NCBI GenBank assembly: GCA_016937855.1
Contig: JAFGVU010000092.1
Coordinates: 1-58,308 of the forward strand
DNA: 58,308 bases
Source of the DNA: Bacteroidales bacterium
GTDB lineage: Bacteria; Bacteroidota; Bacteroidia; Bacteroidales; ML635J-15
Direction of reading: 5' to 3'
Positions 16,766 to 26,345 of the stretch are shown piece after piece. Below the pieces are notes generated by a model, which did no database searches, was not told where the DNA came from, and saw only the letters and a list, made by a program, of their open reading frames with translations. The position numbers and the translations under genes were made by a program. Within the stretch, counting starts at the first letter, position 1. Each line of letters starts with the position of its first letter.

Positions 16766-18655
16766 TCAATCTTTAAAATATTTTTTCCACCAGTTCTGAA
16801 ATACAATCAGTGCCCAAATCTTTGCCGGTGAATCTTCCGGGTTATTACTAAAAAGTTTACTCTTTAATTTTTTTATCTCGTGATAATTAAAAATTCCTTG
16901 TTCTTCAATAAACGATTCTTTAAGTAAATCGTTGTCTATCAATTGCCATAAATCATTTTTAAACCAGTCAAGAAGTGGAACTTCAAAACCATGTTTAGGT
17001 CTGTCGATAAGCTCTTGTGGTAATAAATGGCTAAATGTGTCTTTCAAAATTTTCTTTTTTGTTGTTGAATTTATTTTGTAAGCTGCTGGCAAATTTGATA
17101 CAAAATCAACTACTGTATGGTCGAGAAATGGAGTTCTTACCTCTAAACTATTTGCCATTGACATTAAATCAACTTTTGTAAGCATATCGCCCTGTAAAAC
17201 TAGATGCATATCGGTGTATAATACATTATTTATTTCAGTAAAATCGATATCAGACTTTAAAACGGCTTGTTTTTGAGCAATAAAATCATCTTGGGAAACT
17301 GAAATTTTTAATAGATTTTCGGTGTATTTATCCGATCCGATAGAAGCCCAATACCAGTATCTTTCGGAAGGACTTAAGTTAAATCCATTCGCGAAACGAT
17401 TAAGTTGTCGAGCCATGTTAGCTTGCTTTGAATTTCTCGATTTAGGCATTATTTTCCATAATGGATTCATTACAGCAGCAATTTTCTCTTTTACTCCAGC
17501 ATGTTGGACACTAAAATGTGCTGAATGTTTATTATAACCCGAAAATAATTCGTCGGCTCCATCGCCGCTTAGTGCAACAGTAGCTTTTTGCTTAGTAAGT
17601 TTACTTAACAAGTTAACAGCTAATGCCGATGAGTCTGCAAAGGGCTCGTCTATATAATCCAAAACGTAATTTAGCTCTTGTAAAAGATCATCGTTAGTAA
17701 CCTTAAATACTGTATGATTTGTACTGTACCTTTTTGCAACTAACTCGGCATAATTGGTTTCGTCAAAGTATTTATTATCGCTAAAACCAATTGAAAAAGT
17801 GTTGAGTTTATTAGTATGTTGTGCAGCAAGTGCGGTTATTATCGACGAGTCAATTCCTCCACTTAAAAAAGATCCTAAAGGAACATCTGCAATCAATCGA
17901 CGACTAACAGCTGAATCAATAAGATTATACAGCGTTTTTTTCGCATCTTCGTAATTAGGAACAGCTGCCTGTGAATCAAAAACAGGAATCTTGTAGTAAT
18001 ACTCTTTTTTAATTCCATTTTGATTTGTAATTAAATATGAACCCGGCTCCAGTTTGTGCACATTGTTTAAAATGCTCTGCCCGTTTGGTAGATAGTTTAG
18101 CTGAAAGTATGTTTTTAGGCTTGTAGTATTTATTTGTCTATTGATCTTAAATGCTAAAATTCCTTTTAGCTCAGAAGCAAATATTATTTTATTGTCATCG
18201 AGATAATACGTTAACGGATTTATGCCCATTCTATCGCGAGCAATTATACAAGTGTTTTCTAAAGAATCGTAAAAAGCAAAAGCAAAACATCCATTTATTT
18301 TGTTAATTGCCTTAGTTCCATGCTTTATTAGTAAATAAAGTAAAACTTCTGTGTCGGATAGAGAAGAAAAAACTATTCCATCACTTTCCAGTTCATTCCG
18401 GTATTCTTGATAATTGTAAAACTCCCCGTTAAAAACTATATGGTATCTGCCCGATTTGTCTGAGAATGGTTGTTTACCCGCACTGCTAGTATCAATTATA
18501 GATAAACGAGTATGACCGAGCCCTGTGTTTTTGTCAATAAAAAACCCCGAGTCATCAGGACCCCGCGATCTAAGTGCAGTTACCGAATCTACCAGTTGGT
18601 GTGTGTATTTATCAGCCTGCTCCTTAAAACAATATATTCCACTTATCCCACACAT
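16766..18655 (-). CDS. asnB: Asparagine synthase, glutamine-hydrolysing
   Basis: 629 residues. The N-terminal nucleophile is Cys2 (MCGISGIY) of the class II glutamine amidotransferase domain, with RGPDDSG and FNGEFYNYQE following. The synthetase half has the PP-loop FLSGGIDSS near residue 266 and ALSGDGADELFSGY. The enzyme makes asparagine from aspartate, ATP and glutamine. Members of this family inside polysaccharide clusters may instead amidate sugar acids. Its place next to a GT4 gene makes that possible but unproven. The gene uses TGA as its stop, showing that TGA terminates in this genome. Confidence 0.92.
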   Translation of the reverse strand: MCGISGIYCFKEQADKYTHQLVDSVTALRSRGPDDSGFFIDKNTGLGHTRLSIIDTSSAGKQPFSDKSGRYHIVFNGEFYNYQEYRNELESDGIVFSSLSDTEVLLYLLIKHGTKAINKINGCFAFAFYDSLENTCIIARDRMGINPLTYYLDDNKIIFASELKGILAFKINRQINTTSLKTYFQLNYLPNGQSILNNVHKLEPGSYLITNQNGIKKEYYYKIPVFDSQAAVPNYEDAKKTLYNLIDSAVSRRLIADVPLGSFLSGGIDSSIITALAAQHTNKLNTFSIGFSDNKYFDETNYAELVAKRYSTNHTVFKVTNDDLLQELNYVLDYIDEPFADSSALAVNLLSKLTKQKATVALSGDGADELFSGYNKHSAHFSVQHAGVKEKIAAVMNPLWKIMPKSRNSKQANMARQLNRFANGFNLSPSERYWYWASIGSDKYTENLLKISVSQDDFIAQKQAVLKSDIDFTEINNVLYTDMHLVLQGDMLTKVDLMSMANSLEVRTPFLDHTVVDFVSNLPAAYKINSTTKKKILKDTFSHLLPQELIDRPKHGFEVPLLDWFKNDLWQLIDNDLLKESFIEEQGIFNYHEIKKLKSKLFSNNPEDSPAKIWALIVFQNWWKKYFKD

Positions 18656-18664
18656 AAAATATTC

Positions 18665-20065
18665 TTAAAAATCTTGCATAAACATTGGATCCCAAGGTGG
18701 TAACATTATAGGTTTTTGTGACATTAGTTTAAGGGTTTTTTCATCGATAAACTTTTTATTTACAACAACTCTGAACATGTATTCGTCAAACCATTCGTCG
18801 GTAAAAGTTAAATATCCGTTATGTCCATACGAAGCACCCCATGAGTTTTCAAATTGCCACTTAACAGTTTTGTCTTGTTCGTCGGTGTCAACAGCCATAA
18901 GCAGCATTGCATGAGATGAGCCGCTATCATAAGTTTTAATTCTTTCAGACTTATCCATACTAAAATCGATTCCTAGTAAAGATTCGAAATCATAATTGTT
19001 GATGTCAAGAGTGCCATCGTCTTTATTTAATTGTTTGCCAACATCGCATGAAGCATACATTGCTTCGTTGTTTTTAATGCTTTCGAGAGCAAAAACTTTG
19101 ATTTCATCCGAGGGTAAATTCAAATATCTCCAGTTTCGTCCTTCGAGCACATTGCGATCAAATTCGATTTCATAAACTTTGTAATATTCTCTTGTCGGAT
19201 CATTCATAAGCATTACATAATTATCGATGCTGAACTCCGGGAACATTTCTTTAAAAAAACTATTAGGAGTATATTTTTTGTAATCACCAATATTGCCTGA
19301 TTTGTCAACAAACCTATATTCAAACTCTGATGGCGGTTCTCCCAAAAACAAAACTAACATGCGATACATTTCAGACATCATTTCAAATTTAACATTTGCA
19401 ATGTCTTTTTCAGGTTTATTCTCGTTTTTCAATTTGTATAATTCCAAGCCATATTCGCGTAATTTGCGTGCAAGTAAACGGTTAACCCACGAAGTGTTTT
19501 CGCTATGGTAGGTTTCGGGCATTACCGATTTTGGAACAGCACCATACTTACTTACAATATTTGCAAAAGAATTCCAAACACCTCCATCACCTATGGGATT
19601 TTTAAACAGCCACTCGAGGGTTTTGTCTGTCATTTCTTTTTCGGAATTTAGCATTACAGCCTCAAGAAATAAATTTGATTTTTCAAGTAAATCCCAGAAA
19701 TAGAGATAGTTTGTCGAAAACTCAAAGGCGGAAAGGTCTTTGTTAGAAATAATTTCGGGACGTAAAGAGTTGAGTCCTGTAAACATCCAGCATCGACCCG
19801 AAGATTCCTGATTAGTAATTCCACTCACTTTAACTTTATATTTAAAGTTATGCTCCGATTTTCCGGAAATATCTCGATTTAATGCAAGCTTTTTAATTTC
19901 GTTGTTTGTGACAGCATTGCGAATCCCTTTATCGCTTTCCGCCTTTTTAGAATAGTCAGCTTTTAATCTGTTGATTGTCTGCTCATCAAGATTGCCAGAT
20001 TGTGCAAAAACAGAAACAGAAACAATGATTAGGTTAATCAAAATCAAAATATTCTTTATCATCAT
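18665..20065 (-). CDS. Exported C1 family cysteine peptidase (bleomycin hydrolase/PepC-like)
   Basis: 466 residues, the usual size for C1B enzymes. A signal peptide (residues 1-21, ending VFAQ) is unusual, since the classical homologues are cytosolic. The catalytic cysteine is in NQESSGRCWMF, the histidine in SSHAMLLMAVD and the asparagine in FENSWGASYGHNGY. C1B enzymes are aminopeptidases that trim small peptides. A periplasmic form in Bacteroidota probably serves peptide nutrition. It starts with two adjacent ATGs (20065 and 20062). No operon partner is close; asnB begins 10 nt after its stop and may share the transcript. Confidence 0.9.
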   Translation of the reverse strand: MMIKNILILINLIIVSVSVFAQSGNLDEQTINRLKADYSKKAESDKGIRNAVTNNEIKKLALNRDISGKSEHNFKYKVKVSGITNQESSGRCWMFTGLNSLRPEIISNKDLSAFEFSTNYLYFWDLLEKSNLFLEAVMLNSEKEMTDKTLEWLFKNPIGDGGVWNSFANIVSKYGAVPKSVMPETYHSENTSWVNRLLARKLREYGLELYKLKNENKPEKDIANVKFEMMSEMYRMLVLFLGEPPSEFEYRFVDKSGNIGDYKKYTPNSFFKEMFPEFSIDNYVMLMNDPTREYYKVYEIEFDRNVLEGRNWRYLNLPSDEIKVFALESIKNNEAMYASCDVGKQLNKDDGTLDINNYDFESLLGIDFSMDKSERIKTYDSGSSHAMLLMAVDTDEQDKTVKWQFENSWGASYGHNGYLTFTDEWFDEYMFRVVVNKKFIDEKTLKLMSQKPIMLPPWDPMFMQDF

Positions 20066-20257
20066 ACTATTATACTTTTTAAATTTGTGTAAAAATATGA
20101 AAAATCGTGCTTATAGAGCGGAATTATTTAAAATCTTTTTGTTTCTAGCAGATTGCAAAAAAGAGAAATATTAAAATTTTTAACAAATTATTAAGATTAG
20201 ACAATAAAAGATATAACAATAATCGTTAATTATGTGTTTTCAAAAAGCACTATAATT

Positions 20258-23068
20258 ATGTTTAGAAAATTTGTATCAATTTTTGTTTTTCTTGCGTGTT
20301 CTGTTTTAGTTTTAGGGCAATCGCCACAGAACATTAGTGTTAAAGGTCGAGTTTTGGATAGTTTGGGCGAAACTGTGCCGGCAGCAACAGTTATGTTGTT
20401 AACAAGTAGCGATTCGACATTAGTAAATTACACTACAACCGACTCTGACGGTAGTTTTATGTTTAGGTCAGTTAAAAACTCAGGATTATTGTTAAAAATT
20501 TCTCATATCAGTTATATGCCAATTCAAAAGTCAATTCCAATTATTGATAATCAAGAGTTTGATTTTGGAAATATTTTAGTTGAGCCTATAGCCGAAGTAT
20601 TAATGGAGGTAGTGATTAAATCTGCACAAGCCCCGTTATTTATTCATGGCGATACGGTAGAATATGATGCCCGTTTATTTAAAGTACCGCCCGGATCAAC
20701 CGTAGAAGATTTGCTAAAAAGACTACCAGGAATAGAAGTTGACGCCGATGGTAATATTTCATCAATGGGTAAGGGTGTAAGACGTGTTTATGTGGATGGA
20801 AAGACTTTTTTTGGTGACGATCCCAAAAGTGTTACCAAGAATCTTGATGCCGAGGCAATATCAAAAGTGCAGGTTTATAACGATAAATCGGAACAAGAAA
20901 GATTAACAGGTATCGATGATGGTTCTGAAGATAAAGCAATGAATTTGGAATTAAAAGAGGAATACAAAAAAGGATATTTTGGCAAAGCTTCTGTTGCAGC
21001 AGGAACAGAACAACGATGGGCAGCGCGCGGTAGTTATAACCGTTTTAATGAGACATCTCAACTCTCGTTTATGGGATATGGCAATAATATAAACTCTACA
21101 GGAGTTAACTGGGAAGATTATCAGGAGTTTAAAGGAAGCTCTGCTTATTCGGAATACGATGATGGAGATTTTGGATTTAATACTCGAAACTATAGACATT
21201 ATTCAATGTCTTATGTCAATGATTATTCGGGTAAGGGTTTTACCGAAAACTATGGTGGAGGTGTTAATTACAATTATTTTAAAGATAAAATAAAATTCAA
21301 CGCATCTTACTTTTTTAATCAGTCAGATTTAGTTTATGACGAGTTTTTAAAGCGGCAGACATTTTTAACCGATACATCTTACTATCAATTTGATACGACT
21401 GATTACAACAGACTAAACTTTTCACACAGTATTTCGTCCAGAGTGGAGGTCGAGTTTGATTCTACAAACACTTTAGTTTTTAGAATTAATTCCAGAGTCT
21501 CCGGTTCGGGAATAGATAGTTACAAAACTCAACTATATCAGACCGATGCTCCGCTTTTTTCTGATATTAATATGAATACTAATCGAGACAGTTCAAATTT
21601 AGGATCATATTCAGTAAATGCTTTAAGTATTTATAATCATAAATTCGATAAAAAAGGTAGAAGTGTTTCTGTAAGTGGATCTGCCGACATAAGCGATAAT
21701 AACACCGGACGATTGACCGATAACATAAATGAATTCTTTCTACTTCTAACCCCAACAGAACAAATAAAGTACTTATATGATAACACTCGTAGCAATAACC
21801 TCTATAAATCTAGTGTTATGTATGTTGAGCCATTTGGGAAACGTTTTTCGCTAATGGGCTTTTATAATTTTTCATCAAACGAAACAAAATCAGGTAAAGT
21901 TGTTAAAGACGTATTGGCTGATAATGTTCTTGTCAACTCGATGACAAATTACTATATCCATAAAGTAATGTACAACAGATTGGGAACAAGTTTTACTTAT
22001 GCATATCAAGGTTTAAATATAACTTTGGGCGGAGCTTATCAACTAATAGATATGGATGGACGCTATGCCTTTTTACAGGCTTCTTCTGATTATACCAATC
22101 TTGTTCCAAAGTCGTTTAATAATTTTGTCCCCTACTTTAATGCTAATTGGCAGATGCCTAATAATTTGCGTTTAAGTTTTGATTATTCTTATGATATTGA
22201 CGAACCGGAAATGAGCCAGTTACAACCTATAGTTGACAATAGTAATCCTCTTTTTAGCGTTGAAGGGAATCTAAACCTAACCCCTGAAATTAGTCATAGT
22301 ATGTCTGGTGGAGTTTACTTTTGGAATCAGGCTTCGTTTGCTAGTTTTTCAATTCATGCAGGTGCTAGTATTTATGAAAACTCAATCGTTTACAATCAGA
22401 CAACTGTTTTAGAGGATGGAATTGGCTATGTAACTACCTCGAAACCCGAAAATGTGGAAGGTGGACAAAACTCTTATGCCTATTTTTGGGGGTCTGTCCC
22501 AATCATAAAAACAATTCTCACTCTAAATCTTTCTGGAAATGTGCGATTTGCTGACAACCCGGTTTATATAAACGGAATAAAGAATATTACTAATTCAGAT
22601 TACTATGGCACAAGTTTGGGGTTAAACTTAAGTATAGGATCAAAGTTAAGTTTTACTTTTGGTGGAGGAATATCACAGAATAATGTAAAGTATTCGATTC
22701 AAACTAGTCAAAATCAGAATATTGATGACTTCTCAGCTAGAAGCGGAATAAAATGGCAGATTTTTAAGAAGACTTTTGTCGAAGGCAATCTCGATTGGAA
22801 TAACTATGTAAGCGATAGGTTGGATTACAATCAAGATGTTTTGCTGGTAAACATGTCGATAAGGCAGGTTTTGGGAGAAAAAAATCGTTTTGAAGTAAGA
22901 CTCGCAGGATTTGATTTATTGAATCAAAAACAATACCTATACCAAATGGCTTATAGCAATTATACTCAATTTACTGAAGCTCCAACTTTGGCAAGGTATT
23001 TTATGCTTAGTGTAGCTTATAATTTAAAAGGATTTGAAGCAAAAAATGCGAAAAATAGATATTGGTAA
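20258..23068 (+). CDS. Outer-membrane beta-barrel protein with carboxypeptidase-regulatory-like N-domain
   Basis: 936 residues from ATG 20258; the upstream in-frame GTG at 20234 is less likely. The signal peptide ends LVLGQS. A CarboxypepD_reg-like beta-sandwich covers about 27-115 (ISVKGRVLDSLGETVPAATV). A plug-like region follows (PGSTVEDLLKRLPGIEVDADG, then VRRVYVDGKTFFGDD). The rest is a long beta-strand-rich barrel. This is the TonB-receptor-like outer membrane family of Bacteroidota, often paired with a GLPGLI protein, as here 34 nt downstream. I see no clear TonB box. The ligand is unknown; peptide or metal handling is guessed for such pairs. Confidence 0.88.
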   Translation: MFRKFVSIFVFLACSVLVLGQSPQNISVKGRVLDSLGETVPAATVMLLTSSDSTLVNYTTTDSDGSFMFRSVKNSGLLLKISHISYMPIQKSIPIIDNQEFDFGNILVEPIAEVLMEVVIKSAQAPLFIHGDTVEYDARLFKVPPGSTVEDLLKRLPGIEVDADGNISSMGKGVRRVYVDGKTFFGDDPKSVTKNLDAEAISKVQVYNDKSEQERLTGIDDGSEDKAMNLELKEEYKKGYFGKASVAAGTEQRWAARGSYNRFNETSQLSFMGYGNNINSTGVNWEDYQEFKGSSAYSEYDDGDFGFNTRNYRHYSMSYVNDYSGKGFTENYGGGVNYNYFKDKIKFNASYFFNQSDLVYDEFLKRQTFLTDTSYYQFDTTDYNRLNFSHSISSRVEVEFDSTNTLVFRINSRVSGSGIDSYKTQLYQTDAPLFSDINMNTNRDSSNLGSYSVNALSIYNHKFDKKGRSVSVSGSADISDNNTGRLTDNINEFFLLLTPTEQIKYLYDNTRSNNLYKSSVMYVEPFGKRFSLMGFYNFSSNETKSGKVVKDVLADNVLVNSMTNYYIHKVMYNRLGTSFTYAYQGLNITLGGAYQLIDMDGRYAFLQASSDYTNLVPKSFNNFVPYFNANWQMPNNLRLSFDYSYDIDEPEMSQLQPIVDNSNPLFSVEGNLNLTPEISHSMSGGVYFWNQASFASFSIHAGASIYENSIVYNQTTVLEDGIGYVTTSKPENVEGGQNSYAYFWGSVPIIKTILTLNLSGNVRFADNPVYINGIKNITNSDYYGTSLGLNLSIGSKLSFTFGGGISQNNVKYSIQTSQNQNIDDFSARSGIKWQIFKKTFVEGNLDWNNYVSDRLDYNQDVLLVNMSIRQVLGEKNRFEVRLAGFDLLNQKQYLYQMAYSNYTQFTEAPTLARYFMLSVAYNLKGFEAKNAKNRYW

Positions 23069-23102
23069 GTTGTAATATACTTAGGACTTTAAATTTAGAA
23101 AC

Positions 23103-23849
23103 ATGAAAATAAAAACAATACTTGTATCAACGTTTATATTTATAGCTGTAATAGTGCTTTCGCAGCCAAACAGCGGGAAAATCAATTATAATGTCAGACA
23201 CAAGTGGACAAAAAAAATTGCTGCCGTCGATTATATGAGTAAAGCAAAAAGAGAACACTATGAGTATGTCTGGGGGAATAGCCCCGAATATGAGGAAAAA
23301 TCGGTATTAACATTTACTCCCGAAGCTTATAGATATGATGAGATTGAAGATCAAACCGAATACGTTGGCTATTCATGGAGATCAACAGAGTATTTTATAT
23401 TTCGTGATATAACTAACAATTCGACCTATGATGTAATGCGGATGTTTAATAAACTTTATCTTATTGAGGATAGTATCCAATATCCTAACTGGAAAATTTT
23501 AAATGACCTGAAAGAAGTTGCCGGACATATTTGTATGAGTGCAAGTTATGTTGACACAATTAAAAATAATAAAATTACGGCATGGTTCGCACTGGATTGG
23601 CCAGTGAATATGGGACCTGAGAGGTTTGGCGGTTTGCCGGGTGTAATTCTTGAGGTTGATATAAACAACGGTGCCATGATAATTTCTGCTGACACAATTA
23701 TCGAAGATGCAAATGTGAAAGTCGAAAAACCCGAACATAAAAAAAGAATTAAAACTCTTACCGAATCGGAGTACATAAAGCTATTAATTGATTATATGGA
23801 GGAATGTAAGGCAGAAGAAAGACCCTACTTCTGGGGACTTCGATACTAG
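23103..23849 (+). CDS. GLPGLI family protein
   Basis: 248 residues with a signal peptide (ending VLSQP). The hallmark motif appears as FGGLPGVILEVDI near residue 178, preceded by ITAWFALDWPVNMGP, which is the typical family context. GLPGLI proteins are secreted or periplasmic and their function is not established. They often sit beside outer-membrane barrel proteins of the type encoded immediately upstream. The 34-nt spacing suggests co-transcription. The following 800 bp contains no gene. Confidence 0.9.
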   Translation: MKIKTILVSTFIFIAVIVLSQPNSGKINYNVRHKWTKKIAAVDYMSKAKREHYEYVWGNSPEYEEKSVLTFTPEAYRYDEIEDQTEYVGYSWRSTEYFIFRDITNNSTYDVMRMFNKLYLIEDSIQYPNWKILNDLKEVAGHICMSASYVDTIKNNKITAWFALDWPVNMGPERFGGLPGVILEVDINNGAMIISADTIIEDANVKVEKPEHKKRIKTLTESEYIKLLIDYMEECKAEERPYFWGLRY

Positions 23850-23932
23850 GTGTTTGCTGGTTACATAAGTTTTTATTCGCTAGTATTCTCTATTTCTATT
23901 ATTTCTTAAATTATTTTACAGGTTTTACCTCG

Positions 23933-23997
23933 TTGACCTTTACATTGCCTCTAGTATTTGATAACTCAATTAGGTTTAGTCCGCAATGTAAAGTCAA
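23933..23997 (+). repeat. 65-bp imperfect inverted repeat, copy 1
   Basis: The left arm TTGAC-C-TTTACATTGC pairs with the right arm GCAATGTAAAGTCAA. One unpaired base sits after TTGAC. The spacer between arms is 34 bp. The other copies are at 24181, 24523 and, inverted and diverged, 37795. Confidence 0.8.
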
Positions 23998-24031
23998 AAT
24001 ACTGCTTAAAGTCCAACTGCGATACGATTTC

Positions 24032-24094
24032 TGTCCCGTTAAAATACGAGGATCCTCGACTAGCCAAAGGCTTAGTCGGGAATTTAACGGGATT
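24032..24094 (+). repeat. Compound palindrome with CCCGTTAAAAT / ATTTAACGGG arms
   Basis: The outer arms are CCCGTTAAAAT and ATTTAACGGG. Inside are the perfect 12-bp palindrome CGAGGATCCTCG and the hairpin ACTAGCC-AAA-GGCTTAGT. The right half (24062-24094) recurs almost exactly, inverted, at 43951-43983 upstream of cysS. Related shorter forms lie at 37579-37616 and 37711-37754. It reads as a dispersed hairpin element, not a terminator: it lies about 180 bp past the GLPGLI stop and has no T-run. Confidence 0.65.
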
Positions 24095-24180
24095 TGTCAT
24101 TCAATTGTTCTAATTTTCCAAAATCTGATTTTGCGATAATGAAAACCCTGAAAAAGGGAAAAAAATTCTTTTCTAACTCA

Positions 24181-24245
24181 TTGACGTTTACATTGCCTCC
24201 AATTCTTGTTAACACAATTATCTTTAGTTCGCAATGTAAAGTCAA
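24181..24245 (+). repeat. 65-bp imperfect inverted repeat, copy 2
   Basis: Same architecture as copy 1: TTGAC-G-TTTACATTGC and GCAATGTAAAGTCAA with a 34-bp spacer. The spacer CAATTCTTGTTAACACAAT is close to that of copy 3, while the flanking sequence differs. Confidence 0.8.
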
Positions 24246-24294
24246 AATACTGTTCTTACTCCCATTACGATGCAATTTATTATTTATAGGGTTC

Positions 24295-24351
24295 TTTTGG
24301 TTAATAATGTTTCGGTGCTCTGCACCTTGCTTTGACACCGTTTAGTGTTTT
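24295..24351 (-). repeat. Dispersed module containing GGTGC-AGA-GCACC hairpin
   Basis: On the minus strand this stretch reads very close to 38211-38266 on the plus strand. The shared order is an AACACTA segment, a GTC-AAGCAAGGTGCAGAG core, the hairpin GGTGCAGAGCACC, CGAAACATT and TTAACCAAA. The two copies are about 14 kb apart and inverted. A third, shorter occurrence of the hairpin core is at 38183-38195. Confidence 0.7.
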
Positions 24352-24522
24352 AGTTCGCTTCGATATTAAATTAGTGTATCACCTATGGACTAAAAAACAA
24401 GCTCTAAGTGTGTGTTATTGCCCGTAGGGCATGTATATTAGTAAAAAGCTTGTTAAAGATTTTTACTTTTTTCGCGTAGCGAATATAACTTTTAGAATTT
24501 AATTTACTTGGGTTTAACTTCA

Positions 24523-24587
24523 TTGACGTTTACATTGCCTCCAATTTTTGTTAACACAATTTGGTTTAGTACGCAATGTAAAGTCAA
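24523..24587 (+). repeat. 65-bp imperfect inverted repeat, copy 3
   Basis: Arms TTGAC-G-TTTACATTGC and GCAATGTAAAGTCAA are identical to copy 2. The extra base is at the same place. The 34-bp spacer differs from copy 2 at only a handful of positions. Confidence 0.8.
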
Positions 24588-24657
24588 ATTAAAGCACTTG
24601 CTCCAAATAAGTATAATTTACGATCAAACTGAATTCGTTATTCGAAATTCCTCAGGA

Positions 24658-26179
24658 TTACTTCAACTTCTTAACACTATAAAGATCGAGGCGTCTGTTT
24701 TGCAAGTTTTTAACACTACCAAATTGATGTAATTCGCGTAAAAGGCTTATGTCAACATCAGCAATAAGTATCATTTCGGTGTTAGGCGTTGCTTCTGCTT
24801 TGATGCCATTTACCGGAAATGCAAAATCACATGGAGTAATAACTGCCGATTGAGCATATTGGATATCCATATTATGCACGCGAGGTAAATTGCCTACACT
24901 ACCTGCAATTGCAACATAACATTCGTTTTCGATGGCTCTTGCCTGGGCACAATTACGAACTCGACTATACCCATTCTGCGTGTCAGTTAAAAACGGCACA
25001 AATAAAATATCCATTCCTTCGTCTGATAATATTCGTCCAAGTTCTGGAAACTCAATATCGTAGCAGATTAAAATCCCTATTTTCCCGCAGTCGGTATCAA
25101 ATGCTTTTATTGCATTACCACCTTGCATACCCCAAACTTTTACTTCGTCAGGAGTGGCATGTATTTTTTCAAATCGTTCGATATTTCCATCACGTTTGCA
25201 TAAATATCCGACGTTAAAGAGGAGTCCGTCAACAATTTCTGGCATACTTCCGGTAATAACATTGATATTATATGAAATAGCCAACTCTGAGAATCGTTTA
25301 ACAATCGTTTCAGTATGCTCTGCAAGTTGTCTAATAGCATTGGCTTCTGCTAGGTGATTGAAATCGGCCATTAGAGGTGCATTAAAAAATTCAGGGAATA
25401 GAGCAAAATCCGATCTATAACCAGAAACTGCATCAATAAAGAATTCGGCTTGTTGCATTAAGTCATCTATCCCTTTGTAATTACGCATTTGCCATTGTAT
25501 AAGTCCTAATCTTACAATAGTTTTAGTAATACTAGCTACCTGCTGTGTTTTTTCATAGTAAATATTATCCCATTCAAGTAATACTGCATATTCGTTCGAT
25601 GATTTATCTCCTTCGAGGTAACCTTTTAATATTTTTGAAGGATGAAAATCATTTGACATCTGAAAGTCTAAAACAGGATCGTGAATTTCTTTTTTTCGAA
25701 CTTTTTCTATGTATTGTTTGGGACTTATTTCTGAGGCATATTTATGATAATTTGGGATACGTCCTCCAAAAGCTATTCCACGCAAATTTAATCTTTCGCA
25801 TAACTCTTTTCTGTAATCGTATAATCGACGACCTAATCTTAATCCTCTAAATTTTGGACGGATAAAAATTTCAATCCCATATAATACATCACCATTTTCA
25901 GAGTGTGTGCTAAAACTGTAATTCCCGGTAATTGCAGAATATTGATGGTTGTTTTCAAACTTGCCATAATCAATAATTAAAGATAAAGCACATCCTGCAA
26001 ATTCACCATTGATTTTTATTGAAACTTGTCCCTCAGGAAAGATTTTGATTAGTTTTTCAATTTGTTTTTTCCCATACTAAATTGGGGATTTCACTATAAG
26101 CCTCTTTCATAGCTATTAGCAAGTCATTATAATCATCATTTTTGAGATAAACCAGCTCTATGTTTTCGATGTGTTTCAT
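24658..26179 (-). pseudogene. GNAT acetyltransferase / carbon-nitrogen hydrolase fusion, frameshifted near the start
   Basis: From ATG 26179 the frame encodes a GNAT-like start (MKHIENIELVYLKNDDY to PNLVWEK) and then hits TGA. Removing one A from the six-A run at 26065-26070 restores one frame of about 506 residues. The GNAT domain then continues (IFIRPKFRGLRLGRRLYDYRK), followed by a nitrilase domain. All three nitrilase catalytic residues are present: Glu in LFPEFF, Lys in ERFEKIH, Cys in GILICYDIEFPE. Such GNAT-nitrilase fusions are a known nitrilase-superfamily branch of unknown substrate. The rest of the gene is intact, so a sequencing slip, a recent mutation or homopolymer slippage are all possible. 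A shorter product from an internal TTG at 25785 would lack the GNAT domain. Confidence 0.8.
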
Positions 26180-26345
26180 TTGGTAAAGTATTATTTTTGT
26201 AAAAAAAATTACTCAAAAATATTCTTTTTTTTGTTTGATATTCTCAAAGTGTAAAAAGATTTTTCAAAGATATGTATGTCTTGGTAGCAGTAAGTTCGTA
26301 ATTAGCAATGTTGTGGGTTTTTACTACGCTATAAAAGAAAAATAT

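Larger units (their letters stand above)
23850..24657. repeat. Gene-free repeat island A
   Basis: About 800 bp without a convincing gene. It contains three copies of a 65-bp imperfect inverted repeat, a CCCGTTAA-type compound palindrome, a module shared with 38211-38266, and short perfect hairpins: GCCCGTAGGGC at 24420-24430, TTCGCGTAGCGAA at 24471-24483, and GTAAAAA/TTTTTAC at 24441-24447 and 24460-24466. Short open frames here are only translations of the repeats. Confidence 0.7.

Noticed and set aside
24094-24345. Short open frames in repeat island A on both strands as genes
   Set aside because: They are translations of the inverted repeats, with no start context or family match.
23933-24587. 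65-bp repeats as a CRISPR array or attachment sites
   Set aside because: Spacing is 248 and 342 bp, the units are long palindromes, and no integrase or cas gene is near.
26065-26070. Programmed -1 frameshift in the GNAT-nitrilase gene
   Set aside because: The needed shift is +1 relative to the initiating frame, and the run is not placed as a canonical X-XXY-YYZ site. Slippage or error is simpler.
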